Shown here: piece by piece, positions 38,871 through 49,312 of the stretch
Position numbering within the stretch: position 1 is the stretch's first letter
Layout of the letters: each line of letters opens with the position of its first letter
Origin: Bolinopsis microptera
Lineage: Eukaryota > Ctenophora > Tentaculata > Lobata > Bolinopsidae
Direction: 5' to 3'
Assembly (NCBI RefSeq): GCF_026151205.1
Contig: NC_087078.1
Coordinates: 6,527,675 to 6,591,674 of the forward strand
Length of the DNA stretch: 64,000 nt
The notes under the pieces: model-generated
The model's input: the letters and a program-made list of their open reading frames with translations, nothing else
The model's database searches: none
Told to the model about the DNA's origin: nothing
Position numbers and translations under genes: made by a program

Positions 38871-39476
38871 TACACACACCGTATGTCATTGCAGGCTTCC
38901 TTGTGTGTTATCAAGATTAAAGCAGTGGGGATGTAATTCGAAGATAATAAGCAAGACAGCTTTGTGATATATACTTATATAGCGCTGACAGTTTGATTAA
39001 TCAAACGGCCGATGAAATTTTAAACTCTTTGAGGACTGTGCGATGATCCAAATGTCATGATGCTATTCAAAGCATGGTAGCGCATGTTCATTTTGAAGGT
39101 GACCTCATAGGCAGCGAAGATCAAGTAAATTTGTATCTCTACGACTAAAACTCTAAAGTTAACAACATAACAACACTATTAAGATTCTGGAACAAAATTA
39201 AACGGTACGAATCCAGAAAACACATATTATCGGCGAGTATTGCAAGCGAAAAAGAAAACACAGCTCAGCGGTGAGAGCAAGCTATCGAGTGAACGAGTTT
39301 AAGTTTACTTGCTAGAATGGCAAGCAACGCCGAGAGATATACAAAACAATAGTTCTCTATTGTAGAGGAGACTGAGGAGTACAGATGACAATGCAGAGGT
39401 CTGTTCTAACCTTTTAAATAAAGTTACAGTTACACGTCATCTGCAGTCTGATCATGCATCATGTGAGGGTAACAAC
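38871..39476. other. upstream region of the ten-exon gene; nothing else recognised
   Basis: It contains the expected 5' UTR or promoter of the minus-strand gene. No TATA-like element could be assigned with confidence. Confidence 0.3.
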
Positions 39477-39972
39477 AACACCAACGGTAACTGTAACACT
39501 GGCTGTAACTGTAACACTGGCTGTAACTGTAACACTGGCTGTAACTGTAACACTGGCTGTAACTGTAACACTGGCTGTAACTGTAACACTGGCTGTAACT
39601 GTAACACCAACTGTAACTGTAACACCAACTGTAACTGTAACACTGGCTGTAACTGTAACACCAACTGTAACTGTAACACCAACTGTAACTGGTACACCAA
39701 CTGTAACTGTAACACTGGCTGTAACTGTAACACCAACTGTAACTGTAACACTGGCTGTAACTGTAACACTGGCTGTAACTGTAACACCAACTGTAACTGT
39801 AACACCAACTGTAACTGTAACACCAACTGTAACTGTAACACCAACTGTAACTGTAACACCAACTGTAACTGTAACACCAACTGTAACTGTTACACTGGCT
39901 GTAACTGGTACACTAATGACTAACCTTAACTGTAACACTGGCTGTAACTGTAACACCAATTGTAACTGTAAC
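39477..39972. repeat. 18-bp minisatellite with two interspersed variants
   Basis: About 27 units of TGTAACTGTAACAC followed by TGGC or CAAC. The two versions occur in blocks and alternations rather than at random. The period is six codons, so the array is open in several frames on both strands and produces spurious TVTVT and LQLVLQ proteins. Confidence 0.95.
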
Positions 39973-41619
39973 TGAAAAAATTCAGCGAATGTTGTTGAGA
40001 CTTGAGACTCATAGTGACAGCGGTAAAAGTTTAAAATAATTCTGACGATGACCGTAATCATGAAAATATGACTTGTACATCATAATGTGACGAGGTTTTT
40101 TTGAGAAAATAAAAACATATCGCAGATCGCTGTCTTAATAACTCAGAGTCAGACAAGTGATAACTATGCAGCGCAACAACAATAAGCTACTTCAAGTTGG
40201 TTTGAAAGCCTAAATATTCCGAAACTTGAATGCTACGTGTTCAAAAATGTTGGAAAGAGGTAACAATATGATCTCAAACGTTTGGATGGTATGGGAATGC
40301 ATTAACCCTACTTGAATATGTAGCTATGTAGGTTAATTAGTAGATCTGGTCGGATCTGGAAATTTGTATTATCTTATTACAAATTCAAACTTTCCATTCC
40401 CTCAGTATTTACAGCACTGAAGGTTAAAGGTAACAGTGGTATTAATATATAAAGGCTTCCGTAAATTTTATTATGATAACTACTCGTCAAGTAACATCAT
40501 AATTTATATATAATTTGTCACCGTCTTGTATCGCCAATTACGCTTTCAATTAATTATTAAAGACACAAAGTTACAGAAACTCAGAAAAATTTGAAGAATT
40601 TCTATTTGCAGCAGGCCACCAAAACTACTCTGTCGATTAGCTAGCATGTCGACATTACAGTTGTAACTTCGCACTACACACTATCCTGACCGGAGATGGA
40701 GTTACTAATTGTGGCTGAAGAGTGAGGTGAGTACAACATGTTATTTCTTTATTACGAACAATTTAAAATGTGCGCCGTGCAATCAGATCTCACTGGAAAA
40801 GTTAAAACTCTATTAGTTTATCAGATTGTAAATGTTTGAGAATATTCCACCAGCTAACAGTGTTTGGTGAGAAAGTACAGGAAAGTATAGAAGAAACCTG
40901 ATATAGCGGAAAATTACCCCTTTGTATAACCCAAATATATATATTATTGGCCCCGTAAATGGCGAGGTTGTTTCACCCGAAGTTCCAGCTAATCGAATGT
41001 CATGGTCTTCACTGGTTCAAGAGGAATTTAAGTGGAAGAAAAACGACTCCAGTAATTTGGTACAAGACACCTGGCGAGAATCCTGACACCTCTAAATTGT
41101 GGCAGCTATTTTGTGATGCAGTAAATTGAGTTATCGGTTATCGGTGCTACTGTTTCAAATTCAAAAGATGAGGTAGAAAAATAGTGTGATATTCATGCCA
41201 CATAGTGTTGAAACTGTAAAATATGATTGGGTCTGAAGAATTGGGATTCATTCATATTATTACAAAAATTACAGTGTCTGAATCAAATTAAAACTTTCAT
41301 GATGTGATTCAGACAATGTAATTTCTGACCGTTTTTGGCGTCAGATTACAAAATACTGATGAATAGTAACTTGTTGAATGACGGTTCAGTAATGGAACTT
41401 TACAAAGATAATCTGTTCATCCAACCTACGCTTTAATACTAATAGCGTAGTAGGTATACAGTAGTGATCTACTGTTCAATCTACCATATAGTGTTGAGCT
41501 ATACTACACATACCTTCATAATATTATGGCAATGGAACAAGTAGGTAATAAAGGAACTCGGATCTAGTTAAGCGTCCAGAATTTTTTGATCCACTTTGTG
41601 TTACAATAGATTCTTCAAA
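39973..41619. other. intergenic; one small open frame
   Basis: Positions 40959-41129 (plus) form a 56-codon ATG-to-stop frame starting MARLFHPKFQ. There is no homology I recognise, and a second overlapping frame looks equally coding, so neither is supported. The rest is AT-rich with nothing recognised. Confidence 0.3.
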
Positions 41620-41802
41620 TCACCATGGACAATTGACACCATCATCACTAAACATAATTTGCTCTATTTTATTGGATTGGCCAACTGCTCCATTATCGAT
41701 GCAAATGCTTTCAATGTAGCTATTAGATCCAACCAGGGATGCTATTGAATTGATAGTTTTTATAATTACATTGTTTATTGGTGATGTCAGGAGTTGGCCA
41801 TC
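41620..41802 (-). pseudogene. coding-like terminal exon, unidentified
   Basis: After a plausible acceptor (ATATATTTGTAG) 60 codons run to a stop: begins DGQLLTSPINNVIIK, ends FSDDGVNCPW. Further coding-like but interrupted frames lie upstream on the same strand: 42072-41923 (MNTYLIEFEDAELF, ends at a stop) and 42235-42133 (SEPIYVAVITNNSN, ends at a stop). They do not join by clear splice sites. Together they look like remains of a decayed gene with an extracellular-type composition. The family is unknown. Confidence 0.3.
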
Positions 41803-42871
41803 CTACAAATATATGCGAGATTAGTTCGGTTAGCTGTGATCACAATACGCAGATGAATGTGCCAGCCGTTAAAAATATAAAATTGAACATCCTGACGAGA
41901 CACTGACAGTCTCCCTTCAGTTGAAAAACCACAACGATATCATTCGCAGGTTATTCGGTGGTTCTTCTAAATCTATATAATCTATATAAAACGGAATGGT
42001 TTGACCATTATACTCCTCATTAAATAGTTCTGCATCTTCAAATTCAATCAAATAAGTGTTCATCATATTCTACCCATAGCACGCTCTATCTATCTGTACG
42101 AGCTCTATCAAATGATTGTTCAGACAGGAAATTAGGTGCCTGCTCCAACTGGTTCAATTGACAGAGCTGTGGTCATGCTACTGTTAAGCATGTTGGAGTT
42201 ATTAGTTATAACTGCAACGTAGATAGGTTCGCTAAGACTATTCGACCGTTATGGAGAACTTTGAGAATTTTGAAAATTTTGAGGTTCGTTTTTGATGGAC
42301 CTTTGAAAAATGCTCTGCTATAATTGCTGCTTATTGTTCGCTGATATTGTTAGCGCAAATATCAATATGGGAGTAATATGTGAGTATGATTATGGCGATA
42401 CTGGTTAAGGTCAGTTGCAGGTCACTAAAGTCATTGTGTCGGAGCACCAGCAGGACCATACAAAGATAACTAAAATAGATACATGCATTATGTGCTAGTA
42501 GGAACTGTGGGCTAACTAAAATAGAGAACTCACGGCCACGACATTGAGCATAATGGAAAGTTCAAGCGACTTAAACCTATTGTTGTTTTTGGGTCTCTTA
42601 CAAGCGGAAATAGAAAAATATCTACATTACAACATTTTAGTGGAGTATTGTGTTGTCTGCAGTTGCTTGATGTTTGCAGAAAGCTGTTCAACTACTTACG
42701 GAACGTTTTATCATTATGATATTTCCATCTATTACATTCTTGTTACTTTATTACCTAACCAAATCAATGCTATGTTTATAATTACAAGTCGTTCATACAG
42801 TGTAATTAAATTCTTTGTAAGCGTGATGTGTAAACTATACTTTCCTTGATTATTAATTTAATTTTTATAAT

Positions 42872-42883
42872 TTGTCGTGCAAC

Positions 42884-42887
<4 letters not shown>
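42872..42887. repeat. LINE target-site duplication, 3' copy
   Basis: TTGTCGTGCAACTATT directly abuts the T run. An identical copy lies at 46873-46888 beyond the truncated 5' end. Confidence 0.9.
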
Positions 42888-42930
<43 letters not shown>

Positions 42931-43429
42931 GAGGAACCTGCCAAACCCCAGGACACCAGGAGGATACCACCGGCAAAGCGGCTAATAGTACCCTCCGGTC
43001 TGTGTTGTACCGAAGAAGCTGAGTTAATCGATCAAGACTCGGCTTACCAGCCAAGAGGCAAAATCTGAGCGGCACCAAGGGTTCAGAGAGTGTCATTTCA
43101 GCTTCTCCGGTGCTGGATGCCCTGGGGTTTCACATGCACCGTAGCAAAATAAATATAAAAACACACGCACACAATTTTTTTTATTCTTTTAGATAATACG
43201 TCGAATAAAGTCAGTGGATATAGAGTAATAAAATGCACATAAGATGGAGAGAAAAAGGAGAGATACTACTGGTTTTAAATGTGACTCTATATCAATACTA
43301 GTAGTGGAGATAACTCCACTGGCTACAACTTGTGAAATAAAGGGTAAAGGTAAGGCACGGCTGTAATTTCGAGAGAATAAATAAACAAGAGTGTATAGTG
43401 GATCCAGAACTTTGGGCATAAAATGGTCA

Positions 43430-45409
43430 TCAAGGTATAGCGTCTTTAAGGCACCGTATAATATCCGGTTTTTCACCTAATAAGAAAAGCTTAAGATGTT
43501 TAAGATATCGCTCCCAGAATAGGGGTTCCTTGTTCTGGAAACTCCTTCCAATAAACCAACAGCAAACCGAATTTATGAAGTTAACACTTTTATCTCTGTG
43601 ATTTAAGCAAATCAAATAGTGGCGATATGGGTCGTCATAATTTGCGTCAATATTCGATCTAATAAACAGATTTACTCCCTGTAGGAAAGAGCTTGTGGCT
43701 GGACAGTCAATAAATATGTGAGAGATAGTTTCGAGGTTGTGATTACATAACGAGCAATTTGGACTATCTTTTTCAATCTTCATTTTATATCTCATGTACC
43801 GACAAGTACTAATCCGGTGAAGGAGCTTATATTGGTACTGAATAAGTTTGAAGTTATTTGAGAAAGAAGTAAAAATATCCGTAAAAATACTAATCCAATC
43901 AATATCCGTTAAGGAGAGGTTAGCACTCCAGTTCCTCATTGGAGGAAGGGTGCTGGGATCTAAACGCTTAGACATGGTATCTCTAATGTTTCTACCTTTG
44001 ATAGTGAGAGGAGTATCTCTAGAGTTGGGGGTATTCCTACCTCCCCAAAAGCGAAGTGAAAGTTGGGTATCGATAAATGTAATGTTACTTGTAAACGTAT
44101 CGGTATTATTAAATCGACGTATTCCCAATTTTATACTCGCATATTGAGTCGAAGAGATTATACTACTTGTTTGGCCCCACTTTCTCAGAAATTGCTGAAA
44201 ACTTAAGAGGTTACCTTCCTCTGAAACGAAATCAGAAAGATAGATGATATTTCTATCAATAAGAATATCGTTCCAGAGCTTGGAGCCAATGTCCGTTATT
44301 ACGTCGCTTCCCCACACACAGTGGTTGACTGTACTCTTACTTGACTGTGAAGAAATAGACTTCCAAAGCTTATAATGGCGAAGAAGGTTAAAGGTAAAAC
44401 CAGTATTCTTTAATGTGAGACAGTTTTCTATACACACAGTTGGTATATTTGGGTGTAAAAGCTGATTGATGATAATATTTTTCCAGGCATGTTGGAAATT
44501 AGGATCGATAACTTTTCCTATAAGTGACACTTTTAAACCTATAATAAAATCGTTAGTATAGAAGAGACCTAGACCCCCACATTCACGAGGAGAAGTAACA
44601 ATATCGCGTTTCAACTTATCCCTCTTACAACCCCACAAGAAGTGAAATATCATAGTGTCTATTTTACTGATGGTGTTAGTATCAGGAGTTTCTAGTGGTA
44701 TGATAAGGTAAGTGAACTGGGAAAGAATAAGAGATTTAATAATTGTACACTTTCCTATCAGAGTTAAGTCTCTCTTACTCCAGGTGTTGATAGCGGAGCT
44801 GGCGTTACTAAGTTTACTGTGGTAGTTCATTTTGCAGAGATCAGCTCCACTAGACGTGTTGTCGAACTTGACTCCTAATGCTGTAAACTCGTTAGCTACC
44901 ATGTCTTCCCCGTATGTACTGGTAAGGTAATTTCGAAGACTAGTGTTGTCTCTGGTAGCTCCTAAAGGTATGCACTTAGTTTTACTGATGTTGGGCTTAC
45001 AGCCTGAGTGCTGACCGAACAGGTTGAGCTCTAGGATAACTGCATCTACGCAAGCCTGGGAGGGATCCAGGTACAGATCCGTGTCATCAGCAAACAGACT
45101 CATGAGTATGTCGATACCATTAATGCTGAGGCCTTTAATATAAGGGTTATACTGTAGCTTATTACTAAGTACCTGGGACACTAGGAGGAAAAGAATTGGG
45201 GAAAGGGGGCTCCCCTGATGGACGCCACGAAGTATGTGAACAGGGCTGCTAAGGTGTCCGTTAACGTTAGCGTAACTCATACCAGCGTGAAATGCCACTC
45301 TCACCAAGTTGATTAAATAATTTCCAAACCCCATACCTTCCAAGACACTGAAAAGAAACTTATGTTCGACCGAGTCGAAAGCCCGTTGGAGGTCGACCTG
45401 CATAATCAT
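43430..45409 (-). pseudogene. LINE reverse transcriptase, C-terminal 659 codons
   Basis: Open frame with RT motifs in order: VDLQRAFDSVEHKF, GVHQGSPLSPILF and the catalytic FADDTDLY. A thumb region with SKRDLTLIGKCTIIKS follows, then the cysteine pattern CSLCNHNLETISHIFIDC near the end. The frame is open upstream of the first Met to 45452, where the nested element begins. It resumes in frame beyond 46844 (KSTSDNLILM). It cannot be functional because the first part of the polymerase is missing. Confidence 0.88.
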
Positions 45410-45452
45410 ACCAGTATCCTCTTGGTTATCATGGTAATGTTCTAAGGTTAGA

Positions 45453-46844
45453 TACAGGGTGGTAATTCGTCTTCAAATTGCACCAAAATTTCAGAGATTA
45501 TAGATATGGGTCAAACTTAGATTTCCTGAAAGTTTCGTAAGCCACGCTCAATTACAGTGGGCGTGGCGTGACACTGCCTCTTTTTCACTATTGCCTTAAT
45601 AAAATGAGAACGCTTTAAGCTAAGAACTCCACATTTTTTGCACACATTTGGCTTGATAATTTAAAACCTTTCCCAAAGTTTCAAGTTCATTGTTTAAAAT
45701 TTGGCTGAGTTATGACCATTTCAAAATTCATCGGATACGTGATCCGAGCACTCAGTCAGTGATCTCTGCACTTGGTTAATGGCCTGTTTGGCTCACATGC
45801 ACCGCTTGATTGGTTGCAGGGCTTGTTAGCCCTGCTAGTCACAGGTTCGTTCCTTACAATCGATAAAAAGGAATGAACTATCCATTGAATCATCGAAAAT
45901 GGTTCACTATCCTCCCTATACTGCGGAACAACGATTGTTTGTCTACCTGAACAAAGAGAATGGGGAGTTCTGCCCTCAGCTTAAACGACAATTTCAAATG
46001 AAATTCAACCGACCATCCCCTTGCCGGAAAAGCTGCTTTGATATGCATCACAAGATCAAGTTCACTTTTTCTGCAAAAGACGAACTGCGAGGACCGAAGA
46101 AAACATCACCATGGTTGTTTGTGACGTGATGGATACCTAAAATTGGCACCCGAAAACGAGCTCCTACCTTAGACCTCAGCAGAACATCCCTTCAACGAAT
46201 CCTAAAGCGAGATCTTTCTAACCGGGCCTATCGGATCACAAAGAAACACCAACTTTTAGACCGTGATTCACGATCTGGTGCGCCATCAGTTCTCGTGGAA
46301 TCCTAGGACCTTACTTTTACGAAGAATTTGGTGTTTTCCTGTCTAGCAAAGTCATTATCGGTATCCAATCAATCATGATCAGGTCGTCATCTCCTCAGTA
46401 TGTTTGGTAAAGCCTAATGAACCTCATTAATACACGCTAACGCCTTACTCTTGATCAGATTGGGTGACGAGATCACTGATTGAGTGCAGAGATCACTGAC
46501 TGAGTGCTCGGATCACGTATCCGATGAATTTTGAAATGGTCATAACTCAGCCAAATTTTGAACAATGAACTTGAAACTTTGGGAAAGGTTTTAAATTATC
46601 AAGCCAAATGTGTGCAAAAAAATTAGAGTTCTTAGCTCAAAGCGTTCCCATTTTATGAAGACAATAGTGAAAAAGAAGGAGTGTCACGCCACGCCCACTG
46701 TAATTGAGCGTGGCTTACGAAACTTTCAGGAAATCTAAGTTTGACCCATATCTATAATCTCTGAAATTTTGGTGCAATTTGGAGACGAATTACGTTAGTT
46801 ATTAAGAGGTTGCGTGTGGGTAGTCACTTTTGGGCCACCCTGTA
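45453..46844 (+). mobile_element. IS630/mariner-like element with ~330-bp inverted repeats, inserted in the LINE
   Basis: Bounded by TA on both sides. The right end reads inward as TACAGGGTGGCCCAAAAG; the left is TACAGGGTGG with about 50 bp deleted after it. Arms 45455-45780 and 46455-46842 are inverted copies with few differences. Between them is a decayed transposase start. The ends and TA target are typical of IS630-Tc1-mariner elements. Confidence 0.85.
45899..46320 (+). pseudogene. transposase N-terminal remnant
   Basis: It begins VHYPPYTAEQRLFVYLN (the N-terminal helix-turn-helix wording of DUF4817-like transposases) and stops at 46129. It continues in another frame with DLSRTSLQRILKRDL, a second helix-turn-helix region (ends about 46320). 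The DDE catalytic part is missing. The ATG at 45899 is in context, but the frame is broken, so this copy is dead. Confidence 0.65.
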
Positions 46845-46939
46845 CATTAAGATCAGATTATCGCTGGTACTCTTGTCGTGCAACTATTAACATTTATATA
46901 CCATCGATTACATTTGTTATGATTCATCACAATGGTTCA

Positions 46940-48327
46940 CGTACTGTAGTGCGACACGTACTCTAGTGCGACATGTACCCTAGTGCGAAACCTCCAAGAT
47001 CGACACTGTCGCAGTAGAGTACGCTACCTGGATCGTAGTGCGACACGTACCCTAGTGCGACAGAGAATTTTCAAGGCCGACACTGTCGCACTACAGTGCG
47101 CTACCTGGACTGTAGTGCGACACGAACTAAAGTGCGACAAAACACTTTACACATTCAATAAAAATTTAGTCAGCAAAGGAATCCATCTCCGGGGGAAGGG
47201 TTGCTTTCAGCTGCGTCCAGGTATCCAGTACGTCTCCAAGGTCCACGAAGGCAATAGCACCGATCATCTGAAAGTACTTCCGTACTGCTGAGTTCTCTGC
47301 GTTGTATTCCGGGACTAGGTCATGTTGCTGCATCTTCCTCCAAAGTGCTTGCTTGTGGTGGAAGAAGCATCATCTCTTGGTGAAGAGCTGCACAGGAGTA
47401 GGAGGGTGGGAATGGGTCTTCGTACTGGTCACAGTAGTGTCGTTCATCAGACTGAGACGTCCGGAGCAGATCTTCTCAGTGCATCGCCAGTAGGTCCTGT
47501 CGTCGCGCTTCTTATCCAGGCAGTAGCGGTATCCGTTGTGGATAACGTTTCTTGAACCAGTAGTGCGTCCAGGAATGAAGGTGATTCAAGAAGACATGTT
47601 GATGTTGTTCGATGCTTTGGTAGAATCATCGTGACCTTATATATGGCCCAAGCATATGAACTTGTTATCCAAATCGGAGATATACCTTCATACGATGCGT
47701 GTGATAGGAATGAGGATCATATGCTGCTTACGAGTTACCCGGTGGATCACACACTGCATACGTGGCTTGAACTGACCCGAAGGAAAGGAATTGTGATCAG
47801 TGGATCACTTCGAAACACGTAATGTGAACCGACGAATCGTATTCGCAAGATCACTTCGAAATAAGTGACGTGAACCGACCCGACGAATCACTTAATGGTC
47901 CATAAGAAGGATAGGATGTGACCTGAACTTGGAAATAAGTCAGGATATTTTGTCGCAGTAGAGTACGCTACCTGGATCGTAGTGCGACACTTACCCTAGT
48001 GCGACAGAGGGTGTTTTTGTCGGACTTCGCACTAGAGTACGTGTCGCACTAGAGTACGTGTCGCACTACAGTACGATTTCAATCGTGATCGTATTCGCAA
48101 GATCACTTCGAAATAAGTGACGTGAACCGACCCGACGAATCACTTAATGGTCCATAAGAAGGATAGGATGTGACATGAACTTGGAAATAAGTCAGGATAT
48201 TTTGTCGCAGTAGAGTACGCTACCTGGATCGTAGTGCGACACTTACCCTAGTGCGACAGAGGGTGTTTTTGTCGGACTTCGCACTAGAGTACGTGTCGCA
48301 CTAGAGTACGTGTCGCACTACAGTACG
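46940..48327. mobile_element. TIR element built of TGTCGCACTAGAGTACG repeats, with a FLYWCH remnant
   Basis: The left end starts CGTACTGTAGTGCGACA and carries three related 17-bp units. The right end is the exact inverse (TGTCGCACTACAGTACG). The subterminal regions hold more such units in both orientations, some forming small palindromes. The inside carries a zinc-finger remnant at 47370-47579. FLYWCH fingers are common in Mutator-like transposons, so a MULE origin is the best guess. No 9-bp TSD was seen. Confidence 0.7.
47370..47579 (-). pseudogene. FLYWCH-type zinc-finger fragment of a transposase
   Basis: Minus-strand frame with FIPGRTTGSRNVIHNGYRYC, then TYWRC, C-S-G-R and a later H-S-H-P. 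This is the G-Y-x-Y, YWRC...C-x-x-R...H-x-H pattern of FLYWCH fingers. It ends at a stop at 47370. No DDE domain follows. Confidence 0.7.
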
Positions 48328-48334
48328 ATTTCAT
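47838..48334. repeat. 252-bp direct tandem duplication inside the TIR element
   Basis: Copies 47838-48089 and 48090-48334 are nearly identical, starting CGTATTCGCAAGATCACTTC. Each contains the palindromic TGTCGCAGTAGAGTACGC region. Confidence 0.92.
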
Positions 48335-49312
48335 TTTTACAGTACGACTTCATTTTTTACTTTTGATATATTTACTCTAGAAGTTTAATGTATTTCAGGA
48401 GTGCCCATCAGGTTTTTTATTTTTCAAACTGCTTATTATCATGTATGTAATAAATTATTCAATTAGAGACGGCTCCCTTACGACAACGAGGGGCCTTCAA
48501 TCAATCCAACTCATAAAATCACGTCAAAAACTCTCGCAGCAATGCATCTACGCGATCAATATAAACCAAGATGATTTGTCTCACAGATCTTCTGCAGACT
48601 TTCCGCGTTTCTCATTTTACTATTTTATTATCGCTTACTTTTCCACAAAAACGTTCCACGTGTACAGTAAATCGAATATAACCACCTTGAGCAATATTTT
48701 AATTTTGCTCGATCAAACCTAGTAGACTTGACCATATAGAGCAGGCATGCGGAGATTTATCTCCATTTTTAGTTTTAAATACTCCACATATCTTTTACTG
48801 TAGTTTCCAGTGGTTTTCTGGTTGTCTCAAAATTAAATCCTTGAAATGGCGAATCATAAGAATTATAGATTTTAGAGGAGTACGTACAACCAATCCTACA
48901 CTATAACTGAGATCTGATTAACGTGGGACAAATCAAGCTGTCAGTCTGCACCGCATTTAATCGATTTAAATTTATAAAGATTACATTATATTTTATTTGT
49001 GCCTAAGTGCAAGTTTTATTCGCTGATACGGTTAATATAAGACTTGTGACTTTTAAAAAGTCCATAAAAATACGATTTAATTTAAATTATTGAATGCACG
49101 TCTCCCATAGTAAGAACTGAGTTTATCATACCACTATCATCCCGCATTTCCATTTGGAAAAATAACCTGCTAGCTGTAAATAAATAAAAAGCTTCACTGT
49201 TCATTAAAATTTGCCCATCTAAAATTTGTTCACTGCAGTTACATTAAAAGCATTTATTTAAGTTACATTAAAGCCCCGTTACATCGCCTATTTGGTGACG
49301 TCATCAAATAGG
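48335..49312. other. intergenic; nothing recognised
   Basis: AT-rich. Positions 48441-48722 are open on the plus strand but show no splice context or known motif. Confidence 0.4.

Larger units (their letters stand above)
42888..46872 (-). mobile_element. 5'-truncated L1/Tx1-like LINE, interrupted by an IS630-like element
   Basis: Minus-strand non-LTR retrotransposon. It keeps the 3' part of ORF2 (reverse transcriptase from the STSDNLILM region onward, then a C-terminal zinc knuckle), a 3' UTR and a poly-A tail (T run 42888-42926). It is flanked by a 16-bp direct repeat, TTGTCGTGCAACTATT, at 42872-42887 and 46873-46888, the mark of target-primed insertion. The endonuclease and N-terminal polymerase motifs are absent. 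The element at 45453-46844 is nested within it. Clade is judged from the RT wording (FADDTDLYL; KRDLTLIGKCTIIKSLILSQ) and is tentative. Confidence 0.85.

Noticed and set aside
39452-40061. Repeat proteins on both strands (TVTVT- and LQLVLQ-type)
   Set aside because: The 18-bp period keeps all frames open; both strands look equally coding, so neither is credible.
41923-42235. CLCA-type channel regulator
   Set aside because: A faint resemblance (IYVAV, AELF) occurs in the wrong order and in interrupted frames; not enough to name.
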